A DNA stretch of 40,656 nt. Source: Cyanobium sp. FGCU6. GTDB lineage: Bacteria; Cyanobacteriota; Cyanobacteriia; PCC-6307; Cyanobiaceae. The stretch lies in assembly GCA_024958655.1 (NCBI GenBank), contig JANWUR010000025.1:1-40656 (forward strand), read 5' to 3'. Below are positions 31,352 to 39,770 of this stretch, in pieces (the first letter of the stretch is position 1; each line of letters opens with the position of its first letter). The notes beneath the pieces were generated by a model. That model worked only from the letters and a program-made list of their open reading frames with translations, made no database searches and had not been told where the DNA came from. Position numbers and translations under genes: made by a program.

Positions 31352-31702
31352 ATGGCCCTTCTCGACGATCTGATCGGCGGCGTTGTCAGCGCCGTTGCCG
31401 GTGACAAGGCCCCGGCCCTCAACGACTTCCTGCGCAGCAACGGCGGCGTGACGGGTCTGGCCCAGAAGTTCCAGACCGGCGGCGCCGGCGAGGTGTTCAC
31501 CAGCTGGGTGAGCACCGGCCAGAACCAGGCGATCACCGCCGACACGATCAACCAGGTGCTGGGCAGCAGCCAGGTGCAGCAGTTCGCGCAGCAGCTGGGG
31601 ATCGACCCGAAGCAGGCGGCGGACTTCATCGCCAGCAACCTGCCCAAGGTGATCGATCAGCTCACCCCCGATGGTCAGGTGCCTGGGGCACCGCAGGCCT
31701 GA
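31352..31702 (+). CDS. YidB-like DUF937 protein
   Basis: 116 residues, MALLDDLIGGVVSAVAG start, then GGVTGLAQKFQTGGAGEVFTSWVSTGQNQAITADTINQVLGSSQVQQFAQQLGIDPKQAADFIASNLPKVID-type sequence ending LTPDGQVP. This matches the YidB/DUF937 family: a glycine-rich, all-helical, soluble protein in which the SWVG.G.N..I motif is diagnostic. Function unknown. It lies 74 bases after the transporter. An in-frame ATG about 11 codons upstream is less likely. Confidence 0.9.
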   Translation: MALLDDLIGGVVSAVAGDKAPALNDFLRSNGGVTGLAQKFQTGGAGEVFTSWVSTGQNQAITADTINQVLGSSQVQQFAQQLGIDPKQAADFIASNLPKVIDQLTPDGQVPGAPQA

Positions 31703-31741
31703 GGCGGCGGCGTCCGCGGGCTGGAGGCAGAGGGCCGGGAG

Positions 31742-33424
31742 CTAAGCCGGCGGACCGGCGATCTGATCGATCCGGCCGTCACGGCGCAGCCGCCCCTGGA
31801 CCCGCAGCCAGCCCCAGCCCACCGGCAGCCCCAGCAGCAGGGGCACGACCGTGTACATCGGCCGTGGGCCTGCGGCAAGCAGGGCCGCGGCCACCCCCAG
31901 GGCTCCAAGCAGGAACGACTGACCCGCACTCTGCTGGGCCAGGGCGAGGCGACGGAGCAGCCTGTCGGTTTCGCCGGCACGGATCTGAACCTGCAGATCC
32001 CCCTGTTCAATGCGCGAGAGGCTCTCGTCGAGACGGCGGGGAATGCCCAGGGCCCGGCTGCCCACATCGGCCGCCTGGCGGGTCAGTTCGTTGAAAAGGT
32101 CGTTGGGCCCGGTTCCACCAGCGGTCATCAGGGGCAGCAGGTAGGGGCGGGCGATGGCCACCAGGCTAAAGGCGGGATCGAGGCTGCGGCCCACCCCCTC
32201 GAAGGTGGAAAGGGCCCGCATCACGAAGATCAGCTCCGGTGGCAGGCGAAAGGGCTGGCCATAGACCAGGTCGTAAAGGTCGCCGGACAGACGATCGAGC
32301 ACGCTGGTGTCGAACGGCGGCGTGAGCGCCTCGGTGAGCATCAGCCGCACCAGCCGCCGCACCGGACCCGGATCGATGGCGGTGGCGATCACCCCCGCCT
32401 GCTGCAGTTCCTCCACCAGGGCCGAGGCATCGCGGGCCGCCGCCGCCCGCACCATGCGCCCCAGGCGGCTGCGCAACCGCTCGGAGATCTGCCCCATCAT
32501 CCCGAAGTCGTAGTAGATGAGGGCGCCATCGGCAGCCACCGCCAGGTTGCCGGGGTGCGGATCGGCGTGGAAAAAGCCGAACCGCACCAGCTGCTGCAGG
32601 TAACTGGCCGCCCCCTTCTCCGCCACCGCCGCGGGGTTCACCCCCGCCGCCAGCAGGGCGGGGCGGTCGGTGATCTTGATGCCGGGCACGTAATCGAGGC
32701 AGAGCACGCGGCGGGAGCTCAGCTCCCACACCACCGCCGGGATGCGGATGAGGGGATCATCGAGAAACTGCTGGCGGAAGCGGGCGGCGTGCTCGGCCTC
32801 CAGCCGGAAGTCGAGTTCACGCAGCAGCACCCGCCGGCATTCCTTGGCGATGCCGACCCAGTCGCGGCCCCTCCCCCACACCGGATGGCGCTGCACCGCC
32901 GCCGCCACCTGCTGCAGCACCTCCAGATCGAGGCGGAACAGGCGCTCCAGGCCCAGGCGCTGCACCTTGAACACCACCTGCCTGCCGCTGCGCAGGCTGG
33001 CGCGGTGCACCTGGGCCAGGCTGGCCGAGCCCAGGGGGTCGACCTCGATGTCGATGATCTCGGCGCGGCGCTCCCCCAGCTCCTGCTCGAGGATCGACTC
33101 CACCACGGCGAAGGGGAAGGCCGGCACCCGGTCCTGCAGATGGGCCAGCTCCTCCACCACGTCGGCGGGGAGCACGTCGGGACGGGCGGAGAGCAGCTGG
33201 CCCACCTTAATGAAGGCCGAGCCCAGCTCCAGGAACTGGGCGGTGAGCCAGCGAGCGCGGCGACGCTGGCGGGCGGCGGCCCGCTCGGCCGTCCAGCCGC
33301 CCCGGTAGGTCCAGCGGCGGCTGTCCCACCACAGGCCCACCAGCAGCTGCAGGGCCAGGCGCCAGATCCGCAGCGGCCGCCCCAGCCGGGCCAGCCCCCC
33401 CCCGGGGAGGGTGAGGGCGGCCAT
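31742..33424 (-). CDS. ABC1/UbiB-family atypical kinase
   Basis: 560 residues. The UbiB fold is clear from the KxGQ motif (K73-Q76 in FIKVGQLLSARPDVLP), the alanine-rich loop PLGSASLAQVHRA (130-142), the lysine in VVFKVQ, FFHADPHPGNLAVAADG and the metal motif YYDFGMMG. Two hydrophobic segments end the protein. Family members influence isoprenoid-quinone or lipid metabolism at membranes; the substrate is unknown. The ATG at 33424 overlaps the stop of the small upstream gene (TGATG), implying coupled translation. Confidence 0.92.
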   Translation of the reverse strand: MAALTLPGGGLARLGRPLRIWRLALQLLVGLWWDSRRWTYRGGWTAERAAARQRRRARWLTAQFLELGSAFIKVGQLLSARPDVLPADVVEELAHLQDRVPAFPFAVVESILEQELGERRAEIIDIEVDPLGSASLAQVHRASLRSGRQVVFKVQRLGLERLFRLDLEVLQQVAAAVQRHPVWGRGRDWVGIAKECRRVLLRELDFRLEAEHAARFRQQFLDDPLIRIPAVVWELSSRRVLCLDYVPGIKITDRPALLAAGVNPAAVAEKGAASYLQQLVRFGFFHADPHPGNLAVAADGALIYYDFGMMGQISERLRSRLGRMVRAAAARDASALVEELQQAGVIATAIDPGPVRRLVRLMLTEALTPPFDTSVLDRLSGDLYDLVYGQPFRLPPELIFVMRALSTFEGVGRSLDPAFSLVAIARPYLLPLMTAGGTGPNDLFNELTRQAADVGSRALGIPRRLDESLSRIEQGDLQVQIRAGETDRLLRRLALAQQSAGQSFLLGALGVAAALLAAGPRPMYTVVPLLLGLPVGWGWLRVQGRLRRDGRIDQIAGPPA

Positions 33425-33732
33425 CAACCCGGACCCCGGGGCTCACGCTCAAGCCGGCGGGCGACTTCGGACACCCGGGCCCGCAACGCATCGATCTGAT
33501 CCTGGGGATCGTCCGTCGGGGCGGGCGGTGAGGGGAAGGGGGCTTCGCCGCGCTCCAGCCGCTCGGCCTCGCGCTGCACCTCCTCCCAGAACAGGCCCAG
33601 TTCCTCCTGAAGCCGGGTGGGAGCCTCCTGGGCGATCACCGCCAGCCCGGCGGCGGTATCCGCCAGCCCACTGCCCACCCGGGCGATCACGCGGTTCAGG
33701 GCGGCCTGAAGCAGAGATTGCGGCGCGCTCAT
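33424..33732 (-). CDS. Small conserved-looking hypothetical protein paired with the ABC1 kinase
   Basis: 102 residues, no signal peptide. An amphipathic helix (LLQAALNRVIARVGSGLADTAAGLAVIAQEAPTRLQEELGLFWEEVQREAERLE) leads to a proline-rich spacer and a second helix (QDQIDALRARVSEVARRLE). One-base overlap with the kinase gene argues for a joint role, possibly as a membrane-surface partner. No family recognised. Confidence 0.75.
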   Translation of the reverse strand: MSAPQSLLQAALNRVIARVGSGLADTAAGLAVIAQEAPTRLQEELGLFWEEVQREAERLERGEAPFPSPPAPTDDPQDQIDALRARVSEVARRLEREPRGPG

Positions 33733-33765
33733 GTCCGAGGCTGTGGATGATCGAACTGTGGCAGA

Positions 33766-34335
33766 TCAGGGCTGCACCGTGGGATCACCCACCGTGCCCT
33801 GTCCGGCCGACGGTGGCGGTGGCAGGGCCTCGAGGGGCTCAGGCGGTGGGGCATCGAGGGCCGGATCGGGGGCCGGTTGCGGCGGACGCTGAATTTCCTC
33901 CAGCCGCAGGCGCTCGTTTTCGCGTTCGCGGCGTTCGATCTCCTCCTGGTCCCGGCGTTCGAGCTCCGCCTGACGACGTTCGAGTTCCTGGCTTTCCTTC
34001 TGCTTGAGACGCTCCTGCTCGAGGGCGTCGAGGTCGGCGCGCAGGCTGCGGGTCTCGGCCCGGTGGCTGCGGCGCAGGCCCTCGAGGCCCGTGCCTGGGA
34101 AGGCCTTCACGCCGAAGGACTGCCGGCCGCCGAGCCCTTCACCGGGCCGCAGCTCGATCAGCCGCTGGGTCAGGCCATAGCCGATCCCGAAGCAGAAGCC
34201 CAGCATCAGCCACACCGGCCAGCTCCAGGATGACGTTCCAGCCCGCTCGCCACCGCGACGGAGGCGCGGGCTCACCGCACCGGAGGGCGGGGGCGGAGGG
34301 GCCGAAACCATGGGCGAGAGCCGATGTGGAGCCAT
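33766..34335 (-). CDS. Membrane-anchored coiled-coil hypothetical protein
   Basis: 189 residues. A basic, proline-rich N-terminus precedes one transmembrane helix (WSWPVWLMLGFCFGIGYGLTQ, about 42-60), then a long Arg/Glu/Gln coiled coil (about 95-150, ERLKQKESQELERRQAELERRD) and a proline-rich tail. The start may be M9 at 34311. It follows on the same strand as the ABC1-kinase pair, 33 bases upstream of the small gene. Function unknown; the topology suggests a scaffold. Confidence 0.7.
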   Translation of the reverse strand: MAPHRLSPMVSAPPPPPSGAVSPRLRRGGERAGTSSWSWPVWLMLGFCFGIGYGLTQRLIELRPGEGLGGRQSFGVKAFPGTGLEGLRRSHRAETRSLRADLDALEQERLKQKESQELERRQAELERRDQEEIERRERENERLRLEEIQRPPQPAPDPALDAPPPEPLEALPPPPSAGQGTVGDPTVQP

Positions 34336-34450
34336 CTTGCCGGGCCGTCCGCCTCCGTAGCCATGGGGCAGGGCCGCCGCTGCAACCGCGTGGCGCGTCT
34401 CGTTGACAAGGCCTTTCTATCTACCATCACCAGCGAGTCACCATCTTGAT

Positions 34451-35365
34451 GTGGTTGAACTTGATGCTCTCCAGGCACTGGACGGCCTTCAGTGGCTGGG
34501 GTCGGGTGAGGAGGCGGGCAAACGATTCGGTGTGAGTCAATCCACGGTGAGTCGCCACTGCGCCAAGGCGCTCAGGGTTTTCGATCTGACCCTGGAGCGA
34601 CGCCACGGCGAGTGGGACCTGTTCGGGGATCACACCTATCTGGATCTGGAGAGGAGCGTTCACCAGAGGGCCCGCTGGCTAGGGCATCGTCCGCTGCGTC
34701 TCGAAGCCACCTACTGGAGCGCACCCGTCATCGGCCCCGGCCTTCCTGCCGAATGGATCCTGGGTCGTTCGAACATCGTGGGGATTCAGCGCAACTTTCA
34801 GCTGCTGCAGGACCGGGTGGTCGATGGCTGGATCGCGGGCCTGCCCGACCTGCCCACATCGGCCCACCCTGACCTTGCCGCGATCGCCTTGACGCGCATG
34901 CCGGTCTTCTTCACCTGCGCTCCCGGCCATCCCCTGCTGGATCGCGACTCCCTCACCTACGCGGAGATCGCCGAGTTTCCCACCCTGGCCCTGCCCGCAG
35001 GCTCCTATCCGCTGGTCGAGGCTGCCCTGAAGCGCATCGGCCTGTGGACGAACGAGGTCCGGATGCGGCGCTATCGCCGGGACCTATGGGAGGGCCAGTG
35101 CGAGGACCGACTCGTGATCGGCTACGGCACGCCGCTGAGCATGCAGGCCAGCGGCGACAGGCTGTGCCGGCTGCCTCTGGATCTGCCCTTCGAATCGGGT
35201 GATGCGCTGGTGGTGCACAGGGACTTTCTGGAGCATCCCCGACTGGTGGAGCTGCTCAGCCACCTTGAAGGCCGCTTCAGAGCCCTGGCCCTGGCATGCC
35301 CGGAAGTCACGACCTGCCGGCGCCAAACGCGCGAGCAGGTACCTTGCTATGCGCATTCTGCATGA
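34451..35365 (+). CDS. Divergent LysR-like transcriptional regulator, copy 1
   Basis: 304 residues from the GTG at 34451. The N-terminal helix-turn-helix reads LQWLGSGEEAGKRFGVSQSTVSRHCAKALRVF, followed by a shortened linker and a two-lobed effector domain with DGWIAGLPDLP, FFTCAPGHPLLDRDSLTYAEIAEFPTLALP and a C-terminal helix-rich lobe. Length and layout match LysR-type regulators, but the recognition region is unusual. The start was placed by alignment with the next gene, which shares TGATGTGGTTGAACT around its GTG. A TTG 16 codons upstream would also be in frame. The downstream paralog follows after 66 bases. The ligand and targets are unknown. Confidence 0.78.
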   Translation: MVELDALQALDGLQWLGSGEEAGKRFGVSQSTVSRHCAKALRVFDLTLERRHGEWDLFGDHTYLDLERSVHQRARWLGHRPLRLEATYWSAPVIGPGLPAEWILGRSNIVGIQRNFQLLQDRVVDGWIAGLPDLPTSAHPDLAAIALTRMPVFFTCAPGHPLLDRDSLTYAEIAEFPTLALPAGSYPLVEAALKRIGLWTNEVRMRRYRRDLWEGQCEDRLVIGYGTPLSMQASGDRLCRLPLDLPFESGDALVVHRDFLEHPRLVELLSHLEGRFRALALACPEVTTCRRQTREQVPCYAHSA

Positions 35366-35431
35366 TGTGTCCGATCAGCTTGACCGCTGGCGGCATCGCC
35401 GCGACTCTTGCCCCAATGATCAACCCATGAT

Positions 35432-36331
35432 GTGGTTGAACTCGGAAGCCTCACCGCCTTTGACTACCTGCAGTGGCTGAGAACGGGAGCACGCGCGGCC
35501 GATCTCCTGAACTGCCACCCGTCAAAGATCAGCCGCGATGCCAGGAAGTGCCAGAGCATCTTTGGAGTTTCGCTCACCAAGCAATCAGCCGAGTGGCGGA
35601 TCACCGGTGACGTCACCCTGCTGAATGCCGAACGCTACGTTCACCAGAGATACCGCTGGAATCATGACCTCCCCCTGCGACTGGATGGGCAGCACTGGAT
35701 GCGCGATTCCTACGCCGACCTGCCATTGAATGGGTGGATCAAGGGAAACCTGAATTACCTGGAGTATGAGCAACCGCGCTCACTGCTGAAACAGCATGTC
35801 ATCGACGGCTGGCTGTGTTGCGCTCCCGACCATCCTGACGATGATCCCGAACTCACGCCCATCACACTCTGCTCGATGCCCTGCCAGCTCACCGTGAAGA
35901 AGGGTCATCCCCTGGCAGAGCTGGGACCATCCCTGACGCTTGATCATGTGCGCTCCTATCCCCTGCTGCCGCTGCCCGATCAGTCGTTTCCGGTGTTTGC
36001 GTCCCTGCTCAGGTCCCTCGGCCTCGGCGGCCAGGGCCGTGCGGAAACCCAGTCGTCCTCCGTGCCGGTGGAAGATCTGCTCATCGGGATCGCCTCGCCG
36101 CTGACACTCGGCAGCTACGGCCCCGACTACGTGGTGCTGCCCATCCAGCTGCCGATTGTCTTCGGCGACGTGCTGATGGTGCCATCCGAGTTTGCTGATC
36201 ACCCGCGCACCCGCATCCTGGTGCGCACGCTGATGGAGCATCTGCGCGCCATCACCGCTGGGATGGCCGACGTTGTCATCCATGAGGGTGGGAGCACAGT
36301 CGCGCGCACGGGCAGCGCTTACGTCGTGTAA
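35432..36331 (+). CDS. Divergent LysR-like transcriptional regulator, copy 2
   Basis: 299 residues, GTG start in the same sequence context as copy 1. Shared features include LQWLRTGARAADLLNCHPSKISRDARKC (HTH), YVHQRYRW, LPLRLDGQHW, VIDGWLCCAPDHPDDDPELTPITL and KKGHPLAELGPSLTLDHVRSYPLLPLPDQSFPVFASLLRSLGL. Identity to copy 1 looks modest, roughly a quarter to a third by eye, so the duplication is old. It overlaps argJ tail to tail by 13 bases (36319-36331). Confidence 0.78.
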   Translation: MVELGSLTAFDYLQWLRTGARAADLLNCHPSKISRDARKCQSIFGVSLTKQSAEWRITGDVTLLNAERYVHQRYRWNHDLPLRLDGQHWMRDSYADLPLNGWIKGNLNYLEYEQPRSLLKQHVIDGWLCCAPDHPDDDPELTPITLCSMPCQLTVKKGHPLAELGPSLTLDHVRSYPLLPLPDQSFPVFASLLRSLGLGGQGRAETQSSSVPVEDLLIGIASPLTLGSYGPDYVVLPIQLPIVFGDVLMVPSEFADHPRTRILVRTLMEHLRAITAGMADVVIHEGGSTVARTGSAYVV

Positions 36332-37590
36332 TCGGCGTTGATGCGCACGTACTGGTCCGAGAGGTCGCAGCCCCAGGCCACGCCGGCGCCAGAGCCCTCA
36401 CCCAGCCGCAGCCGGATCACCACCGTGTCGTCGCTCAGGTAGGCGCCGGCGGCCCGCGCGCGCAGGTAGGCGCTGGCGGCGGGGCGATCGAACGGCAGGG
36501 GCTGGCCGGCGGCCATCAGCTGGTGCTCGCCCAGCCACAGGGCCACGGCGTCGGGATCGAAGGCCACCCCGGCCCGGCCAGCGGCCGCCACGATCCGGCC
36601 CCAGTTCGGATCGCGGCCATGCACGGCGCACTTCACCAGCGACGAGCCGCAGACGGTGCGGGCGACGGTGATCGCGGCGGCATCGTCCGGGGCACCCTCC
36701 ACCCGCACCTCGATCAGGCAGGTGGCCCCCTCGCCGTCGCGGGCGATCGCCCGGGCCAGGTGCTGCGACACCGCCGTCAGGCCGGCCTCCAGCGCCTGCC
36801 AGTGCTCGGGGCCCAGGGGCTCGCCGGCGGCAAATGCCAGGAAGGTATCGTTGGTGCTGGTGTCGCCATCCACCGTGATCGCGTTGAACGAGCGGTCCAC
36901 CGCCCGCCGCACCATCGCCTGCCACGCTTCGGCCGGCACGCCGGCGTCGCAGCTGAGATAGCCCAGCATCGTGGCCATGGCGGGGTGGATCATCCCCGAC
37001 CCCTTGGCCATGCCGCCGATCCGCAGCCGCCGCCCGCCGAGATCGGCCTCCAGGGCGATCTCCTTGGCCACCAGGTCGGTGGTGAGGATCGCCTGAGCGG
37101 CAGCCGCTCCGCCCTCGGGTGAGAGGGCCGCCACCAGGGGATCCAGGCCCGCCGTGAGGGTGTCCATCGGGATCGGCACGCCGATCACGCCGGTGGAGCA
37201 GATCAGCACCTGCTGCTCGTCCAGCCCCAGCCGCTCGGCCAGGGCGGCGGTGGCGGCGAGGCTGTCGCAGAGGCCGCGCTCACCGGTGCAGGCGTTGGCC
37301 TGGCCGGAGTTGGTGAGCACCGCCCGGGCACGGCCGCCGGTGGCCGCCAGCCGCTCGGCGCAGAGATCCACGCAGGCCGCCCGCACCCTGCTGAGGGTGA
37401 AGGTGCCGGCGCACACCGCACCCTCGGGGGCCAGCAGCAGGGAGAGGTCGGGATTGCCCGAGGGCTTCAGACCGGCGGTGATGCCGGCGGCCAGGAATCC
37501 GGCCGGAGCGGTGAGACCCCCGGGAATGGGCTGCCAGACGGGGGCGGACGACGACGCGGCGGTCACGGGGCGGCGGGACGGACGCCCCAT
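36319..37590 (-). CDS. argJ: Bifunctional ornithine acetyltransferase/N-acetylglutamate synthase ArgJ
   Basis: 423 residues from the ATG at 37590. ArgJ signatures: GGLTAPAGFLAAGITAGLKPSGNPDLSLLLA, AVLTNSGQANACTGERG, ICSTGVIGVPIPMD, the self-cleavage and nucleophile threonine in HPAMATMLGYLSCDA, DGDTSTNDTFL and VHGRDPNWGRIVAAAGRAG. It moves the acetyl group from acetylornithine to glutamate in the cyclic arginine pathway. An in-frame ATG further upstream is less likely. The SPFH gene diverges across 79 bases. Confidence 0.97.
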   Translation of the reverse strand: MGRPSRRPVTAASSSAPVWQPIPGGLTAPAGFLAAGITAGLKPSGNPDLSLLLAPEGAVCAGTFTLSRVRAACVDLCAERLAATGGRARAVLTNSGQANACTGERGLCDSLAATAALAERLGLDEQQVLICSTGVIGVPIPMDTLTAGLDPLVAALSPEGGAAAAQAILTTDLVAKEIALEADLGGRRLRIGGMAKGSGMIHPAMATMLGYLSCDAGVPAEAWQAMVRRAVDRSFNAITVDGDTSTNDTFLAFAAGEPLGPEHWQALEAGLTAVSQHLARAIARDGEGATCLIEVRVEGAPDDAAAITVARTVCGSSLVKCAVHGRDPNWGRIVAAAGRAGVAFDPDAVALWLGEHQLMAAGQPLPFDRPAASAYLRARAAGAYLSDDTVVIRLRLGEGSGAGVAWGCDLSDQYVRINADYTT

Positions 37591-37669
37591 CCTCTCGCCC
37601 CATCCCCCTGCGCCGGTCGGGGGACGGCCGAGTTCCCGTTGCCTAGCCTGATTCTTCACCTCGTCCCCC

Positions 37670-38509
37670 ATGGCCCCGATGGACCGGCTCTGGCAGAGGG
37701 TGCGGAGCACGTTCATCGACGTCATCGAGTGGACCGACGACGACCCGCTCGCGGACGGACGGGGAGCGGACACCCTGGTGTGGCGCTTCGATCGCCACGG
37801 CGGCGCCATCCGCATGGGCGCCCAGCTGATCGTGCGCGAGGGGCAGTGGGCTGTGTTCGTGAACGAGGGGCGGATCGCCGATGGCTTCGGCCCGGGCCGC
37901 CACCGGCTCAGCACCCGCAACCTGCCGTTGCTCACCAGCCTCCTCTGTCTGCCCTACGGCTTCGAGAGCCCGTTCAAGGCGGAGGTGGTCTTCGTGGCCA
38001 CCCGCCTGTTCACCGATCAGCGCTGGGGCACCCGCCATCCCCTGATCGTGCGGGACCCCGAGCTCGGGCCGGTGCGGCTGCGGGGCTTCGGCACCTACAC
38101 CCTGCGGGTGAACGATCCCGGCTGGCTGGTGCGGGAGATCACGGGCAGTCAGGCTCGGCTCGGGCTGGACGCCATCACGGAGCAGCTGCGCAACCTGATC
38201 GTGAGCCGCCTGGCCGATCTGCTGGGGAAGGCGGAGCACCCGATCACGAGCCTGGCCGGCCACTACGACGAGCTGGCCCGCGAGCTGCAGCTGCGGCTGG
38301 CGGAGGAGGTGCAGGAGTACGGGCTGGAGATGCCCACCCTGCTGATCGAGAACCTCACCCTGCCACCGGAGGTGGAGGCAGCCCTCGACCGCCGCAGCAG
38401 CCGCGTTCTCGGCGGCGAGCCCCTGCCGGGGCGCGGGGAAGGCAAACCTCCCCTGCCCCCACCGCTTCCGGTTCCCGCTCTGGCGCCATCGGCGCAGGAG
38501 CAGGCATGA
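37670..38509 (+). CDS. SPFH-domain protein of the YdjI/virion-core-like type (COG4260-like)
   Basis: 279 residues with no transmembrane helix. The core starts DVIEWTDDDPLADGRGADTLVWRFDRHGGAIRMGAQLIVREGQWAVFVNEGRIADGFGPGRHRLSTRNLPLL, the start of SPFH/virion-core-like proteins (VE...P..LVWK.P......G..LIV.E.Q.AVF...G). A long SPFH body follows with helical REITGSQARLGLDAITEQLRNLIVSRLADLLG, and a proline-rich tail. In COG4260 members such as YdjI this domain usually carries a C-terminal zinc ribbon; here the ribbon is a separate gene overlapping by four bases (ATGA). Role unknown; probably membrane-associated assembly. Confidence 0.82.
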   Translation: MAPMDRLWQRVRSTFIDVIEWTDDDPLADGRGADTLVWRFDRHGGAIRMGAQLIVREGQWAVFVNEGRIADGFGPGRHRLSTRNLPLLTSLLCLPYGFESPFKAEVVFVATRLFTDQRWGTRHPLIVRDPELGPVRLRGFGTYTLRVNDPGWLVREITGSQARLGLDAITEQLRNLIVSRLADLLGKAEHPITSLAGHYDELARELQLRLAEEVQEYGLEMPTLLIENLTLPPEVEAALDRRSSRVLGGEPLPGRGEGKPPLPPPLPVPALAPSAQEQA

Positions 38510-39144
38510 ACTGCCCCGGCTGCTCCGCTCCCCTCACGGCGGGGGATCTGCACTGTTCCTACTGCGGCAGCCGGGTGGATGTGGATCTGCAGGGCTGGGC
38601 CAGCGCCGCCAGCGACGGCTTCCGACCCGATCTCCGCTGCCCCGAGGGTCACGGCCCCCTGGAGACGATCCGGATCGGGGCGGCCGCCGACCTGTGCCTC
38701 GATCGCTGCCCCGTCTGCCTGGGGATGTTCCTCGAGCGCGGCACCCTCGACGCCTTGCTCCGCCAGGCGGTGGGACCGGTGTGGGAGGTGGACACCCCCC
38801 TGCTGAACCGACTGGCGGAAACCCCCCGCAACAGCCCTGTCGGCCTGCGCTACCGGCCGTGCCCGGCCTGCGGCGACCTGATGAACCGCAGCCTGTTCGG
38901 CCGGCGCAGCGGCGTGATCGTGGACCGCTGCCGCAGCCATGGCACCTGGCTCGATGCGGGCGAACTGCGGCAGCTGCTGGAGTGGACCCGGGCCGGGGGC
39001 GCGCTGCGCCACCAGGAACGGGAAACCGAGGCCCGGGAGGCGGAGGAGCGGCAGCGGCGGCGGGAGGCGGCGGAGCGCGAGGCGGCCCAGGAAGACGACC
39101 TGCTGAGCCTGCTCGGACGGCGGCTGTGGGGGAACGGCCGATGA
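38506..39144 (+). CDS. Triple zinc-ribbon protein (zf-TFIIB type)
   Basis: 212 residues. Three metal sites can be seen: C3/C6 with C17/C20; C45/H49 with C68/C71 in LDRCPVCLGMFLERGTLDALL; and C119/C122 with C142/H145 in RCRSHGTWLDAGELRQLLE. The second and third match the zf-TFIIB pattern (CP.C...L......G..ID.C..C.G.WLD.GEL). A highly charged coiled coil (about 165-197) precedes a short hydrophobic end. It overlaps the SPFH gene upstream and coaE downstream, both by ATGA junctions, so the three are translated together. It is probably the functional partner of the SPFH protein. Confidence 0.88.
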   Translation: MNCPGCSAPLTAGDLHCSYCGSRVDVDLQGWASAASDGFRPDLRCPEGHGPLETIRIGAAADLCLDRCPVCLGMFLERGTLDALLRQAVGPVWEVDTPLLNRLAETPRNSPVGLRYRPCPACGDLMNRSLFGRRSGVIVDRCRSHGTWLDAGELRQLLEWTRAGGALRHQERETEAREAEERQRRREAAEREAAQEDDLLSLLGRRLWGNGR

Positions 39145-39770
39145 GCCGGCAGCAGCGCCGCATCGGCCTCACGGGTGGGATCGCCACCGGCAAGAGCACC
39201 GTGGGGGCGCTGCTGGCGGCCCGGGGCCTGCCGGTGCTGGACGCGGATCAGTTCGCCCGCGAAGCCCTGGCGCCGGGCAGCGCCGGCGCCCATCGGGTGC
39301 TGGAGCGTTTCGGCGAGCCGGTGCGCGCGCCAGGCGAGGGCGAGCGCTCCGCAGCGGCGATCGACCGCGGGGCGCTGGGCCGGATCGTGTTCGCCGACGC
39401 CGGCGAGCGGCGCTGGCTTGAGCAGCTGGTGCATCCGCTGGTGCGGGCGCGCTTCGTCGCCGAACTGAAACGCCTGCGGCAGGAACCCGTGGTGGTGCTG
39501 ATGATCCCGCTGCTGTTCGAGGTGGGGCTGGAGGAGATCTGCAGCGAGGTGTGGCTGGTGGACTGCGGCGAGGAGCAGCAACTCCAGCGGCTGATGGAGC
39601 GCGAGGGGCTCGCCGAGGCCGAAGCCCGCCGGCGGATCGCCGCCCAGTGGCCGCTGGCGCGCAAACGCGCCCTGGCGGATGTGGTGATCGACAACGGAGC
39701 TTCTCCCTCCGCCCTGCCTGGGCAACTGGAGAACGCGCTCAAGCGTTGCGGCCCGGTCACACAAGGGTGA
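39141..39770 (+). CDS. coaE: Dephospho-CoA kinase
   Basis: 209 residues. P-loop RIGLTGGIATGKSTVGALLAARG, then DADQFAREAL, LEQLVHPLVRARF, PLLFEVGLEEICSEVWLVDC and RIAAQWPLARKRALADVVIDNGA, the full CoaE set. It phosphorylates dephospho-CoA at the 3'-ribose hydroxyl in the last step of CoA synthesis. The start overlaps the zinc-ribbon stop; the end overlaps the RTX gene tail to tail by 14 bases. Confidence 0.96.
   Translation: MSRQQRRIGLTGGIATGKSTVGALLAARGLPVLDADQFAREALAPGSAGAHRVLERFGEPVRAPGEGERSAAAIDRGALGRIVFADAGERRWLEQLVHPLVRARFVAELKRLRQEPVVVLMIPLLFEVGLEEICSEVWLVDCGEEQQLQRLMEREGLAEAEARRRIAAQWPLARKRALADVVIDNGASPSALPGQLENALKRCGPVTQG

Noticed and set aside
34403..34408. Perfect TTGACA as a -35 box for the first LysR-like gene
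   Set aside because: The nearest -10-like words (TATCTA at 34418, TACCAT at 34422) are 9-13 bases away instead of about 17, so no promoter call is made.
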